A stretch of DNA of 33,320 nucleotides from Pseudomonadota bacterium (GTDB lineage: Bacteria > Pseudomonadota > Alphaproteobacteria > Rhizobiales > Devosiaceae): positions 1 through 33,320 of the forward strand of contig JAEYZJ010000016.1 in NCBI GenBank assembly GCA_023430705.1. The letters are read 5' to 3'. The position numbers and the translations under genes were made by a program. Of the stretch, positions 16,248 through 24,089 are shown piece by piece (positions within the stretch are counted from its first letter, which is position 1; each line of letters opens with the position of its first letter). The notes beneath the pieces were generated by a model. It was not told where the DNA came from and did not search any database. It was given only the letters and a program-made list of their open reading frames with translations.

Positions 16248-18422
16248 CTAGAGGCTCTTGGATGGTGTGGCGGGGGGAGGGGGGGCGGCCAGTGCAGCCT
16301 CGGTGGGCGAAGCGCCCAGCGTCGACCGGAGCAGGTTTGCGAGCTCGAGCAGCTGGTCGGCGGTCCCGGGCTTGAGCCCCGGCGGACGCTCGACGGGCGG
16401 CAGCGCCGTCACGCCTTCGGCGGGGGTGGCGTTGGCGATGACGAAGGGCGCGGGCTGGAAGTCCACCCCCTCGACCGGCTTGATCTCGGTGTTGGTGTGG
16501 GCATAGGCCATGAACTTCTGCCAGGCCGTCGTCGGCAGCGTGCCGCCGGTCAGCTCCTTGGTGGCCTGGTAGTCGTCATTGCCGAACCAGACCGCGGCCA
16601 CGTAGTTGCCGGTGAAGCCGCAGAACCAGGCGTCGCGATAGGACGAGGTGGTCCCGGTCTTGCCGACCGCCGGCACGCCCTCGATCTGCGCGCGCCGCCC
16701 GGTGCCGCTCTCCACCACGGCGCGCATCATCCGGTTCATGTACTTGACCGTCTGCTCCGAGACGACCCGCTCGCGGTTGGCCTCGGGATCGGCCTCGAAG
16801 ATCTGCTCGCCGGTGAGCGTGGTGATGCGCGTGATGCCGAAGGCCGGGGTCTTGTAGCCGTGGTTGGCGAACGCGGCGTAGGACGAGGCCATGTCGATGA
16901 CGCTGACCGATGCCGCGCCCAGCGCCAGCGAACGGGTGACGGGGAAATCGTTGGTGAGCCCGATCTTGCGGGCGAAATCGGCGATCGGCTGGCGCCCGGT
17001 CTTGATCGAGAGGTTGACCGGCACGGTGTTGATCGACTGCTGGAAGGCCGAGATCAGGCTGATGCGCCCCACCGAGTTGCGCGAGTAGTTCTGCGGGCAC
17101 CAGTTGCCGATGCACTGCGTGGCGCCCGACACGATCGTGTCCGGATCGTACTCGGGTATCATCTCGAAGGCGGTGGCGTAGTCGAAGAGCTTGAACGCCG
17201 AGCCCGGCTGCCGGTTGGGGACGATGGCGCGGTTGAACTGGCTCTTGGCGTAGTCCATGCCGCCGACCATGGCCCGGATGGCGCCGGCCGTATCGAGCAC
17301 CACCATGGCGGCCTGCGACACGCGGTAGGCCTCGCCCTGCTCGCGGACCACCGAGGTGACGGCATCCTCGGCATAGGATTGCAGCACCGGATCGACCGTG
17401 GTGCGCACGACGAACGAGTTCGAGCTCGAGCCGTGATCGGCGATGATGCGCTTGGCCTGCTCGAAGGCATAATCGAGGAAGTAGTTGGGCGAGTTCGCCT
17501 CGGCCGAGCGGTCGACCGGAGTGGCCGGGTTGCGCCGGGCCGCCGTCACCTGCCCCTCGGTGAGGAAGCCGGCGTCGACGAGGTTGGAGAGGACGAGGTT
17601 GGCGCGGGCGCGCGCCGCCGCGATGTCGACATGCGGCGCGTACTTGGTCGGCGCCTTGAACAGCCCCGCCAGCATCGCGGCCTCGGCAAGGTTCACGTCG
17701 GTGATCTTCTTGCCGAAATAGTACTCGGCGGCCGCCGCGGCGCCGAAATTGCCGCCGCCCATGTAGGCGCGGTCGAAATAGAGCTTGAGGATCTCGTCCT
17801 TGGTGTAGTGCCACTCGAGCCACACCGACAGGAACGCCTCCTTGATCTTGCGCTCTAGGGTGCGCTCGGACGAGAGGAAAAGGTTCTTGGCGAGCTGCTG
17901 GGTGATGGACGAGCCGCCCTGCAGCGACGACTCGCCGCTCGCATTGCTGGCAAGCGCGCGCAGCGTGCCGACCACGTCGATGCCCCAGTGGTCGTAGAAG
18001 CGCCGGTCCTCGGTGGCGAGCGACGCCTTGATGAAGAAATCGGGCAGCTTGTCGAGCGGATAGGAATCGTCGGAGCGGATGCCGCGGCGGCCGATCTCGT
18101 TGCCATAGCGGTCGAGGAAGGTGACCGCGATGTCCTCGGCCTTGTTGAAATGGCCGGTGGCCGTGGCGTCGAACGCCGGCAGCGCGAGGGCAGCCATCAG
18201 CACGCAGCCGATGGCGAAAAAGCTCAGCCCGTCCGAGACGATCTCGACGAAGAAGCGCCGGATGCCCGAGACGCGGAAGCGGGAGAAGAAGTCCTCGACA
18301 TTCGTGTAGCCGCGCCCGAGCGAGTGCCAGAAGTCGTAAAGCGCGGAGTCGAGCCAGGCGTCCGCCGCCAGCATGCGGGTTTTCTTGCGGCGCTTCTCTT
18401 TGTGGTAGAACGGATCCTGCAC
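16248..18422 (-). CDS. Class A penicillin-binding protein (PBP1A, transglycosylase/transpeptidase)
   Basis: A 724-residue bifunctional peptidoglycan synthase. A basic cytoplasmic N-terminus (H-K-E-K-R-R-K-K) precedes one membrane helix at about residues 65-86. The glycosyltransferase domain (family 51) has A-T-E-D-R-R-F-Y with catalytic Glu138, and G-G-S-S-I-T-Q-Q-L-A-K-N. The transpeptidase domain has the active-site S-A-F-K (Ser408) and K-T-G-T-T at 588-592. The C-terminus is Pro/Ala-rich. The GTG at 18422 (M-Q-D-P-F-Y-H-K) is chosen because GGAG lies about 8 bases upstream and because longer frames (ATG 18476 or 18509) would run through a long inverted repeat. Confidence 0.93.
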   Translation of the reverse strand: MQDPFYHKEKRRKKTRMLAADAWLDSALYDFWHSLGRGYTNVEDFFSRFRVSGIRRFFVEIVSDGLSFFAIGCVLMAALALPAFDATATGHFNKAEDIAVTFLDRYGNEIGRRGIRSDDSYPLDKLPDFFIKASLATEDRRFYDHWGIDVVGTLRALASNASGESSLQGGSSITQQLAKNLFLSSERTLERKIKEAFLSVWLEWHYTKDEILKLYFDRAYMGGGNFGAAAAAEYYFGKKITDVNLAEAAMLAGLFKAPTKYAPHVDIAAARARANLVLSNLVDAGFLTEGQVTAARRNPATPVDRSAEANSPNYFLDYAFEQAKRIIADHGSSSNSFVVRTTVDPVLQSYAEDAVTSVVREQGEAYRVSQAAMVVLDTAGAIRAMVGGMDYAKSQFNRAIVPNRQPGSAFKLFDYATAFEMIPEYDPDTIVSGATQCIGNWCPQNYSRNSVGRISLISAFQQSINTVPVNLSIKTGRQPIADFARKIGLTNDFPVTRSLALGAASVSVIDMASSYAAFANHGYKTPAFGITRITTLTGEQIFEADPEANRERVVSEQTVKYMNRMMRAVVESGTGRRAQIEGVPAVGKTGTTSSYRDAWFCGFTGNYVAAVWFGNDDYQATKELTGGTLPTTAWQKFMAYAHTNTEIKPVEGVDFQPAPFVIANATPAEGVTALPPVERPPGLKPGTADQLLELANLLRSTLGASPTEAALAAPPPPATPSKSL

Positions 18423-18437
18423 CGAAACGCTCCGCAG

Positions 18438-18514
18438 CGCCCTTGTCGGGCCTTCGCCGAAATCAGCTACTCGCATAGCCGATTTCGGCGAAAAGCGAAA
18501 CGCCGGCAAGGGCG
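18438..18514. repeat. Long nested inverted repeat between OMP and PBP1A genes
   Basis: An inner pair of 17-bp arms (18453-18469 and 18476-18492, starting TTCGCCGAAATC, one mismatch, 6-base loop) is flanked by an outer pair of 12-bp arms (CGCCCTTGTCGG at 18438-18449, CCGGCAAGGGCG at 18503-18514, one mismatch). RNA from either strand could fold into a long interrupted hairpin. It begins 19 bp after the outer-membrane gene stop and ends 15 bp before the PBP1A start. No T-run follows, so it may be a terminator, a processing site or a leader structure. Confidence 0.8.
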
Positions 18515-18533
18515 TTCCGGACCGAGGTCCCGG

Positions 18534-19193
18534 TTAGTTGAACCGGAAGTTCAGGCCTGCGCGCACCGAGCTGTCGGCCAGCTCTGCCGAGGTGACGTTC
18601 GCCAGGTCCTCGTAAATCTGCGTGCCGTAGTTGGTGTAGCGGTATTCGAGGTTGGCCGAGATGGTGTCGGTGAGGCCGATTTCACCGCCGAGGCCGAGCA
18701 CGTAGCCGGTGTGGAAACCCTCATCGGTGGCGGGGACGCCATCCTCGATCGAGGCGCTGGCGAACGAGATACCGCCGAGCACGTACGGCACGAAGTTGCC
18801 GATCTCGAGACCGACGCGGGCCGTCGCCGAACCGCTCCAGTCGACGGCGAGGGCATACGAGGGGGCATCATCGACGCTGCTCGCATCGTTGTAGGCCAGG
18901 TCGACCTGGAAACCGCCGACAACGTTATCAGACAGGTGGAAATTATAGCCGGCCGCGAGGCCGAGCAGGTAGCCCTCGTAGTCTTCTTCGAAGGGCGAGG
19001 TGTTGAGGTTGTCGGTGGTGGTTATGGTCCCGGCAGCGAGGCCGCCGAAAATACCGACGTAGAAGCCGTCCCAGCTGGACGCGGCGGGCGCAACGGCAAC
19101 CGGGGTGTCAATGATGAGGTCGGCCGCGCCGGCCGCGCCGGCGAGGGTGAGAACGGTTGCAGCGGCAATGGCTGCCGTGGCGATCATGCGCAA
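18534..19193 (-). CDS. Outer-membrane beta-barrel protein (porin-family, Omp25/31-like)
   Basis: A 219-residue exported protein. The signal peptide ends A-G-A-A-G-A-A, and the mature part begins near D-L-I-I-D-T-P. It shows S-W-D-G-F-Y-V-G-I-F-G-G-L-A-A-G, the usual first strand of small rhizobial surface barrels, then alternating aromatic/polar strands (L-E-Y-R-Y-T-N-Y-G) and a final S-V-R-A-G-L-N-F-R-F-N. The TTG at 19193 is chosen because GGAGG precedes it by 5 bases and it adds an Arg to the signal peptide (M-R-M-I-A-T); ATG 19187 is the alternative. The last residue is Asn rather than the usual Phe. Confidence 0.85.
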   Translation of the reverse strand: MRMIATAAIAAATVLTLAGAAGAADLIIDTPVAVAPAASSWDGFYVGIFGGLAAGTITTTDNLNTSPFEEDYEGYLLGLAAGYNFHLSDNVVGGFQVDLAYNDASSVDDAPSYALAVDWSGSATARVGLEIGNFVPYVLGGISFASASIEDGVPATDEGFHTGYVLGLGGEIGLTDTISANLEYRYTNYGTQIYEDLANVTSAELADSSVRAGLNFRFN

Positions 19194-19375
19194 TTGTGCC
19201 TCCAAACTTGGCAATGGCTTTAAGGCTGCGCGACATGCGGGCGCGAACAATGGGGCGCCCCCGTTGGTGGTCGATCAAGCGCAGCCTCCCCTTGTAGGTC
19301 GCGCAAAAACGATTCGTCCCGATGCAAAAGGTCGAGTACACGAGCTTCGTTGACGGCAGGGTGCAGGTGCGGATG

Positions 19376-19828
19376 GCCTTCTGGGAAGAAAAGACGCTCG
19401 AGGAGATGACGCCGGCGGAGTGGGAATCGCTCTGCGACGGCTGCGGGCGCTGCTGCCTGATGAAGCTCGAGGACGAGGATACCGGCGATATCTATGTCTC
19501 GGACGTGCGCTGCCGGCTGCTCGACGGCGAGACCTGCAAGTGCACCGACTATCCCAACCGGCTCAAGGTCGTGCCCGACTGCATCAAGCTGACGCCCGAG
19601 AACGTGCGCACAATCGAGTGGATTCCCTCCACCTGCGCCTATCGCCGCATCGCCGAGGGCAAGGGCCTCGCCTGGTGGCATCCGCTGGTCTCGGGCGACC
19701 CCGACACCGTGGCGGCCGTCGGCGTTTCGGTGCGCGGCCGCACCGTGCCCGAGCAGTCGGTGCAGCCGGGCGAATGGGAAGACCACGTCGCCGACTGGCC
19801 CAATTGGGAACCGCCCGAGGAAATCTAG
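19376..19828 (+). CDS. YcgN/UPF0260-family cysteine-cluster protein
   Basis: A 150-residue soluble protein of the YcgN family (zinc/iron-chelating CxxCxxCC type), function unestablished. The cluster L-C-D-G-C-G-R-C-C-L near residues 20-29 and a second group (C-R-L-L-D-G-E-T-C-K-C) are intact, so metal binding is likely. The ATG at 19376 gives M-A-F-W-E-E-K-T-L-E-E-M, the typical family N-terminus; an ATG at 19322 would add 18 residues without a better ribosome site. It diverges from the outer-membrane protein gene. Confidence 0.9.
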   Translation, partial: AFWEEKTLEEMTPAEWESLCDGCGRCCLMKLEDEDTGDIYVSDVRCRLLDGETCKCTDYPNRLKVVPDCIKLTPENVRTIEWIPSTCAYRRIAEGKGLAWWHPLVSGDPDTVAAVGVSVRGRTVPEQSVQPGEWEDHVADWPNWEPPEEI

Positions 19829-19910
19829 CTCCGGGGGAGGGGTGAGGCGCGGGTTGTGCGGGATTTACCGGGCACGGCGCTGCTTCTGGGGGGACGCATT
19901 GCTCATTCCT

Positions 19911-20022
19911 CCCCTCATTGCCGGGCTTGTCCCGGCAATCCAGTGTCCCGGTCCGGAGAGAGCCTTCTCACGCGCAGGACTGCGCGTGGCTGGATCACCG
20001 GGACAAGCCCGGTGATGAGGGG
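19911..20022. repeat. Three-hairpin palindromic repeat, copy 1
   Basis: The unit is bounded by 25-bp inverted ends (CCCCTCATTGCCGGG... and ...CCCGGTGATGAGGGG, two mismatches). Each end is itself a palindrome: ATTGCCGGG-CTTGT-CCCGGCAAT on the left and ATCACCGGG-ACAAG-CCCGGTGAT on the right. A central hairpin, CACGCGCA-GGAC-TGCGCGTG, completes a three-stem structure. It resembles REP/BIME-type intergenic elements. Confidence 0.9.
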
Positions 20023-20088
20023 CTCATGGGGCGTGGCAGAGGGTGGCTTCGTCGCTGTTGCAGGCGAGACCTGAGTACTCATTTCATT

Positions 20089-20202
20089 CCCTCATTGCCG
20101 GGCTTGTCCCGGCAATCCAGTGGCGCTGCGTCCGGAGAGAGCCTTCTCACGCGCAGGACTGCGCGTGGCTGGATCACCGGGACAAGCCCGGTGATGAGGG
20201 GG
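20089..20202. repeat. Three-hairpin palindromic repeat, copy 2
   Basis: Nearly identical to copy 1 and in the same orientation. The only notable difference is about ten bases after the left palindrome (20121-20130). The right end stops 5 bp before the stop codon of the GIY-YIG nuclease gene. Confidence 0.9.
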
Positions 20203-20207
20203 CATCG

Positions 20208-20498
20208 CTAGATTCCCGTCAGCCAGTGGCTCAGGTCCTCCCACTCGGGATTCAACGCTTCGATCAGGTTGAGCTTCCACTTGCGGGGGTACTTCTTGAT
20301 GTTCTTCTCGCGCTGGATGGCGGAGACGAGCAGGTCGTGTTCCTCGATCCAGACGAGGCGATGGACGCCATAGCGGGATGTGAAGCCGGGGGTCAGGCCG
20401 TGCTGGTGCTCGAACCACCGGCGCGAAGGATCGCGCGTCACGCCGACATAGAGCGTGCCGTTGCGCCCGGACGCGAGCATGTAGACGTAGCCCGTCAT
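20208..20498 (-). CDS. GIY-YIG nuclease-family protein
   Basis: A 96-residue single-domain GIY-YIG endonuclease-like protein (UvrC-N/YhbQ type). The two motif halves are Y-V-Y-M-L and L-Y-V-G-V, followed by T-R-D-P-S-R-R-W-F-E-H with the conserved Arg. The helix R-E-K-N-I-K-K and the late N-P-E-W-E-D-L-S segment are typical of this small subgroup. The ATG at 20498 places the domain at the N-terminus; a GTG at 20516 would add six residues. The gene is bracketed by a full palindromic repeat 5 bp after its stop and a partial copy about 50 bp upstream of its start. Substrate unknown. Confidence 0.92.
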   Translation of the reverse strand: MTGYVYMLASGRNGTLYVGVTRDPSRRWFEHQHGLTPGFTSRYGVHRLVWIEEHDLLVSAIQREKNIKKYPRKWKLNLIEALNPEWEDLSHWLTGI

Positions 20499-20546
20499 CG
20501 GTGAGGATGAAGCCACAGGGGCGGCACGCTCCGCAATCGCCTCGTT

Positions 20547-20596
20547 GGCAGGACTGCGCCTGGCTGGATCACCGGGACAAGCCCGGTGATGAGGGG
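20547..20596. repeat. Three-hairpin palindromic repeat, partial copy 3
   Basis: Only the right half is present: the second half of the central hairpin (with one change, GCGCCTGG for GCGCGTGG) and the complete right palindrome ending GATGAGGGG. The following 20 or so bases also match those after copy 1, showing that more than the repeat was copied. It lies upstream of the GIY-YIG gene and 33 bp from the tctA stop. Confidence 0.85.
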
Positions 20597-20629
20597 CTCA
20601 CGGGGGCGTGGCAGAGGGTCGGACCCCCG

Positions 20630-22147
20630 TCAGTCGTCGTCGCTTGCCACTGCGGACAGCAGCTTGCCTCGGCCGCGGAGGCGGAGGGCGATGGGGAGGA
20701 CGAGGGCGATGAGGGCGAGGGTGAGGAGGGTCGCGGCGATGGGGGAAGTGAAGAGCACGGTGACGTCGCCCTGCGAGATGGCCAGCGCGCGGCGGAGCTG
20801 CTGCTCGGCCATCGGCCCGAGGATGAGGCCGATGACGACCGGGGCGATCGGATAGCCGAAGAGGCGCAGGCCGTAGCCGAGGAGGCCGAAGACGAGCAGC
20901 ATGCCGAGCTCTACCACGGACGGGTTGGCGCCGATGGTGCCGAGCGTGGCGAAGGTCAGGATGCCTGCATAGAGCCAGGGCTTGGGGACGGCGAGCAGGC
21001 GCACCCAGAGCCCGACCAGCGGCAGGTTGAGCACGATCAGCATGAGATTGGCGATCAGCAGGCTGGCGATGAGGCCCCAGACAAGCTGCGGGTTGGAGGT
21101 GAAGAGCAGCGGCCCGGGCTGGAGGCCGTATTGCTGGAAGCCGGCGAGCATGATGGCGGCGGTCGCCGAGGTCGGCAGGCCCAGCGTCAGCAGCGGCACG
21201 AGCGTGCCTGCGGCGGAAGCGTTGTTGGCGGCCTCGGGCCCGGCGACACCCTCGATGGCGCCGTTGCCGAACTCCTCGGGGTGCCGGCTGAGGCGTTTCT
21301 CGGCGGCATAGGAAAAGAACGTGCCGATCTCGGCGCCGCCGGCGGGCATGGCGCCGATGGGAAAGCCGATGGCGGTGCCGCGCAGCCACGGCTTCCACGA
21401 GCGCGACCAGTCCCTGGCGGTCATCCACAGCGAGCCGCGCACCGGCTCGATGCTCTCGGGCGCGCGCCGGCCCTGGGCCGCGACGTAGAGGGTTTCGCCG
21501 ATGGCGAACATGGCCACCGCGAGCGTCGTCACCTCGATGCCGTCGAGGAGGTCGGGGATGCCGAAGCTCATGCGGGCCTGCCCGGTCTGCAGGTCGATGC
21601 CGACGATGCCCAGGGTGAGCCCGATGAAGAGCGCCGTGAGGCCGCGCAGCGCCGAGCTGCCGAAGGCGGCCGAGACGGTGACGAAGGCCAGCACCATCAG
21701 CGCGAAATACTCGCGCGGGCCGAAGGCGAGGGCGAACTTCACCACCCAGGGCGCGAGAAACGCGAGCGCGATGGTGGCGATGAGCCCGGCGACGAACGAG
21801 CCGATGGCGGCGGTGGCGAGCGCCGGGCCGCCACGGCCCGCCCGCGCCATCTTGTTCCCTTCGAGCGCGGTGACGATCGAGGCGCTCTCGCCCGGGGTGT
21901 TGAGCAGGATCGAGGTGGTCGACCCGCCATACATGCCGCCGTAGTAGATGCCGGCGAACATGATGAGCGAGCCGGCCGGGTCGAGCTTGTAGGTCACCGG
22001 CAGGAGCAGCGCCACGGTGGTGGCGGGGCCAATGCCGGGCAGCACGCCCACGGCGGTGCCCAGCGTCACCCCGATCAGCGCATAGAGCAGGTTGATCGGC
22101 TGGATGGCGACGCCGAGACCCTGGATCAGCAGGCTGAAGGTGTCCAT
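20630..22147 (-). CDS. tctA: Tripartite tricarboxylate transporter, large membrane subunit TctA
   Basis: A 505-residue inner-membrane permease of the TTT family, with about 11-12 helices. The family signature G-G-M-Y-G-G-S-T-T-S-I-L-L-N-T-P-G-E is at residues about 60-77, and G-I-G-P-A-T-T-V-A appears near 40. A second conserved block, G-L-P-T-S-A-T-A-A, lies in the C-terminal half. TctA forms the channel for a substrate delivered by TctC, typically citrate or another carboxylate. It is the last gene of tctCBA, 7 bp after tctB. Confidence 0.95.
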   Translation of the reverse strand: MDTFSLLIQGLGVAIQPINLLYALIGVTLGTAVGVLPGIGPATTVALLLPVTYKLDPAGSLIMFAGIYYGGMYGGSTTSILLNTPGESASIVTALEGNKMARAGRGGPALATAAIGSFVAGLIATIALAFLAPWVVKFALAFGPREYFALMVLAFVTVSAAFGSSALRGLTALFIGLTLGIVGIDLQTGQARMSFGIPDLLDGIEVTTLAVAMFAIGETLYVAAQGRRAPESIEPVRGSLWMTARDWSRSWKPWLRGTAIGFPIGAMPAGGAEIGTFFSYAAEKRLSRHPEEFGNGAIEGVAGPEAANNASAAGTLVPLLTLGLPTSATAAIMLAGFQQYGLQPGPLLFTSNPQLVWGLIASLLIANLMLIVLNLPLVGLWVRLLAVPKPWLYAGILTFATLGTIGANPSVVELGMLLVFGLLGYGLRLFGYPIAPVVIGLILGPMAEQQLRRALAISQGDVTVLFTSPIAATLLTLALIALVLPIALRLRGRGKLLSAVASDDD

Positions 22148-22154
22148 CGCGCGA

Positions 22155-22685
22155 TCAGGCTCCCGCCGCGGCCGGCCCTGGAGTGAGGAAATCGACGATC
22201 AGGTGCTCGAGCGGCCCGGCCGGCAGGGTCAGCGACAGCAGGCGCGCGAACACGAACCAGATGAGCGTTGCGACCACGAGGCCGATGGCGAAGGCGACGG
22301 GCAGCGGCACGCGGCTGCCGAGCCCGCGCGCGGTGCAGGCGAACAGGAGCGCCGTGGCGATGGAAAAGCCGGCGAACCGGATGACGAGCAACTGTGCCAG
22401 CAGCCCTCCGACGATCCAGACGAGCGGGCGCAGCTCCTGCGGTTCGCGCTCGGGGAAGTCGCCGCGCACCGCTTCGACCGCGGTCCAGATGGCGAGCAGG
22501 CCGAGGCAGACGGCGATGGCGTAGGGGATGGTCTGCGGCCCGATGCGGGCATAGGCGCCGCCCGCCCCAAGCCGCGATGCGTCCCAGGCGACGACGGCGC
22601 CGAGAATGGCAAGCCCCGCCGCAATGACCAGCGCCGCCACGTCCGGGCGGCGCCCTGCGGGTTGCGGATCGGTGGTCTGGCTCAT
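22155..22685 (-). CDS. tctB: Tripartite tricarboxylate transporter, small membrane subunit TctB
   Basis: A 176-residue protein with four predicted helices (near residues 18-35, 53-70, 87-120 and 130-155), the usual TctB topology. The R-I-G-P-Q-T-I-P-Y segment after helix 1 matches the common family R-x-G-P-x-x-x-P motif. It lies between tctC (12 bp) and tctA (7 bp), which confirms the assignment despite the low conservation of TctB proteins. Confidence 0.92.
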   Translation of the reverse strand: MSQTTDPQPAGRRPDVAALVIAAGLAILGAVVAWDASRLGAGGAYARIGPQTIPYAIAVCLGLLAIWTAVEAVRGDFPEREPQELRPLVWIVGGLLAQLLVIRFAGFSIATALLFACTARGLGSRVPLPVAFAIGLVVATLIWFVFARLLSLTLPAGPLEHLIVDFLTPGPAAAGA

Positions 22686-22697
22686 CGCCGGCCCTTC

Positions 22698-23648
22698 CTA
22701 CTGGACGAGGCCGACTTCCTTGAGGATGGCCGCCGTCGCCGCCTGCTCGGCGGCAAGCTGGTTGCGGAACTCATCGCCGGGGAGCCAGGTATTGATCCAG
22801 CCCTTGGTCTCGAGCGTCTTCTTCCAGCTCTCGGAATTGACCATCTTCTCGATGTCGGCGGTGATGGCCGCGACCTGTTCGGCCGACAGCCCCGGGCCTG
22901 CCCAGACGCCGCGCCAGTTCTGCACGACGAGATCGACCCCGCCCTCCTTGAAGGTCGGCCCGTCGATGACGGGGACCCTTTCGGGCGCCGACACGCCGAT
23001 GACGCGCAGCGCCCCGGCCTCGACCTGGCTCTGGAACTCGCCATAGCCGGAAATGCCGACCGTCACCTGGTTGCCGAGCACCGCCGCGAGGGCCTCGCCG
23101 CCGCCCGAGAAGGCGATGTAGTTGACGAGCTTGGGATCGACCCCGACGGCCTTGGCGAAGAGCCCGGCCGTGATGTGGTCGGTACCGCCCGCCGAGCCGC
23201 CGGCCCACGACACCGAGCCCGGATCGGCCTTCAGCTTCTCGGTCAGGTCGGCCAGCGTCTTGATGTCGGAAGCCGCCGGCACGACGATCACCTCGTACTC
23301 GCCGGTGAGCCGGGCGATGGGGGTGACCGCCTCGAGCGTGACGGGCGAATTGTTGGTGAGGATGGCGCCGACCATGACGTAGCCGCCGACCAGCAGGCGG
23401 CTCGGATCGCCGTTCGCCTCGCGGGCGAACTGGGCGAGGCCGATGGTGCCGCCGGCGCCCGGGACGTTGACGACCTGGACATTGCCGGAGATGCCTTCGG
23501 CGGTGAGCGCCTCCTGCATGGCGCGTGCGGTCTGGTCCCAGCCGCCGCCGGGCGCCGCGGGCGCCATGATGGTGTAGTCGGCGGCAGGAGCGGAGACGGG
23601 CAGCATGAGGGCGCCCGCGAGCATGGCCGTCGCGACGAGATGCTTCAT
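22698..23648 (-). CDS. tctC: Tripartite tricarboxylate transporter, periplasmic binding protein TctC
   Basis: A 316-residue solute-binding protein. The signal peptide (M-K-H-L-V-A-T-A-M-L...) has likely cleavage after S-A-P-A. Mature features of the Bug/TctC family are A-P-A-A-P-G-G-G-W-D-Q-T near residue 30, V-N-V-P-G-A-G-G-T-I-G, and G-G-S-A-G-G-T-D-H. The W-D-Q-T-A-R segment is typical of members for citrate and other tricarboxylates, but the ligand cannot be fixed from sequence. The ATG at 23648 has GAGGAGG 6 bases upstream. It heads the tctCBA operon. Confidence 0.95.
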   Translation of the reverse strand: MKHLVATAMLAGALMLPVSAPAADYTIMAPAAPGGGWDQTARAMQEALTAEGISGNVQVVNVPGAGGTIGLAQFAREANGDPSRLLVGGYVMVGAILTNNSPVTLEAVTPIARLTGEYEVIVVPAASDIKTLADLTEKLKADPGSVSWAGGSAGGTDHITAGLFAKAVGVDPKLVNYIAFSGGGEALAAVLGNQVTVGISGYGEFQSQVEAGALRVIGVSAPERVPVIDGPTFKEGGVDLVVQNWRGVWAGPGLSAEQVAAITADIEKMVNSESWKKTLETKGWINTWLPGDEFRNQLAAEQAATAAILKEVGLVQ

Positions 23649-24089
23649 CAAAACCTCCTCGGAGCCCCGTGGTGCCGGAGCGTGTTCGGTGGCCGCCGTC
23701 TCTTTTGCGGCCCGCCCATCATGCGACGCCGACCCGCAGCCCGCAACAGTCCACGGCGGCCCAGTCTTCGCCGGCCGCCCCGGACCCCCGCAAAGACGCT
23801 GCAGCCCGGTGGTCAACCTAACCGACAGGGTTACCGAGCACTTAACGGAAGCGTGATCTGAACTTTTTTGCCGATTGCTCCGTTTTCGTGGGGCGAGAAT
23901 GTGGCGACATGTTTCGAGGCTGAGCAAGGACATCGAGTAGTACGTCAGCCTGGTTGCCATTTCTGGGGCCGCAAACGGCCGCAAAGATGAACGGCGGATG
24001 AACGATGCCTTTATTCAAGATTCAGCCAAAGTCTCCATCTATGGGGCCAACACAACAGACCCGTACCAGTTTTATCGGAGAGCATGACA
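23649..24089. other. 441-bp intergenic region upstream of tctC and DUF2147
   Basis: This divergent region should contain the promoters of tctCBA (minus) and the DUF2147 gene (plus). A small inverted repeat, TAACC-GACAG-GGTTA (23819-23833), could be an operator. The half nearest DUF2147 (23850-24080) is clearly AT-richer than the genes. No two-component system or regulator for tct is adjacent, and no coding frame here has supporting features. Confidence 0.5.

Larger units (their letters stand above)
19829..20207. other. Repeat-filled gap between YcgN and GIY-YIG genes
   Basis: No gene is supported in these 379 bp. They hold two complete copies of a palindromic repeat (19911-20022 and 20089-20202), joined by 66 bp without clear features. 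Open frames crossing the repeats are by-products of the palindromes and code for the same low-information peptide. Confidence 0.7.

Noticed and set aside
15864..17858. 664-codon open frame antisense to PBP1A/DUF1214
   Set aside because: Gly/Arg/Asp-rich shadow crossing two real genes.
19911..20202. CRISPR-like array
   Set aside because: Only two full units with about 66 bp between, internal palindromes and no cas genes; repeat structure is REP-like, not CRISPR.
19856..20504. Open frames running through the palindromic repeats
   Set aside because: They exist because the repeats are nearly palindromic and stop-poor; two frames give the same peptide from both repeat copies.
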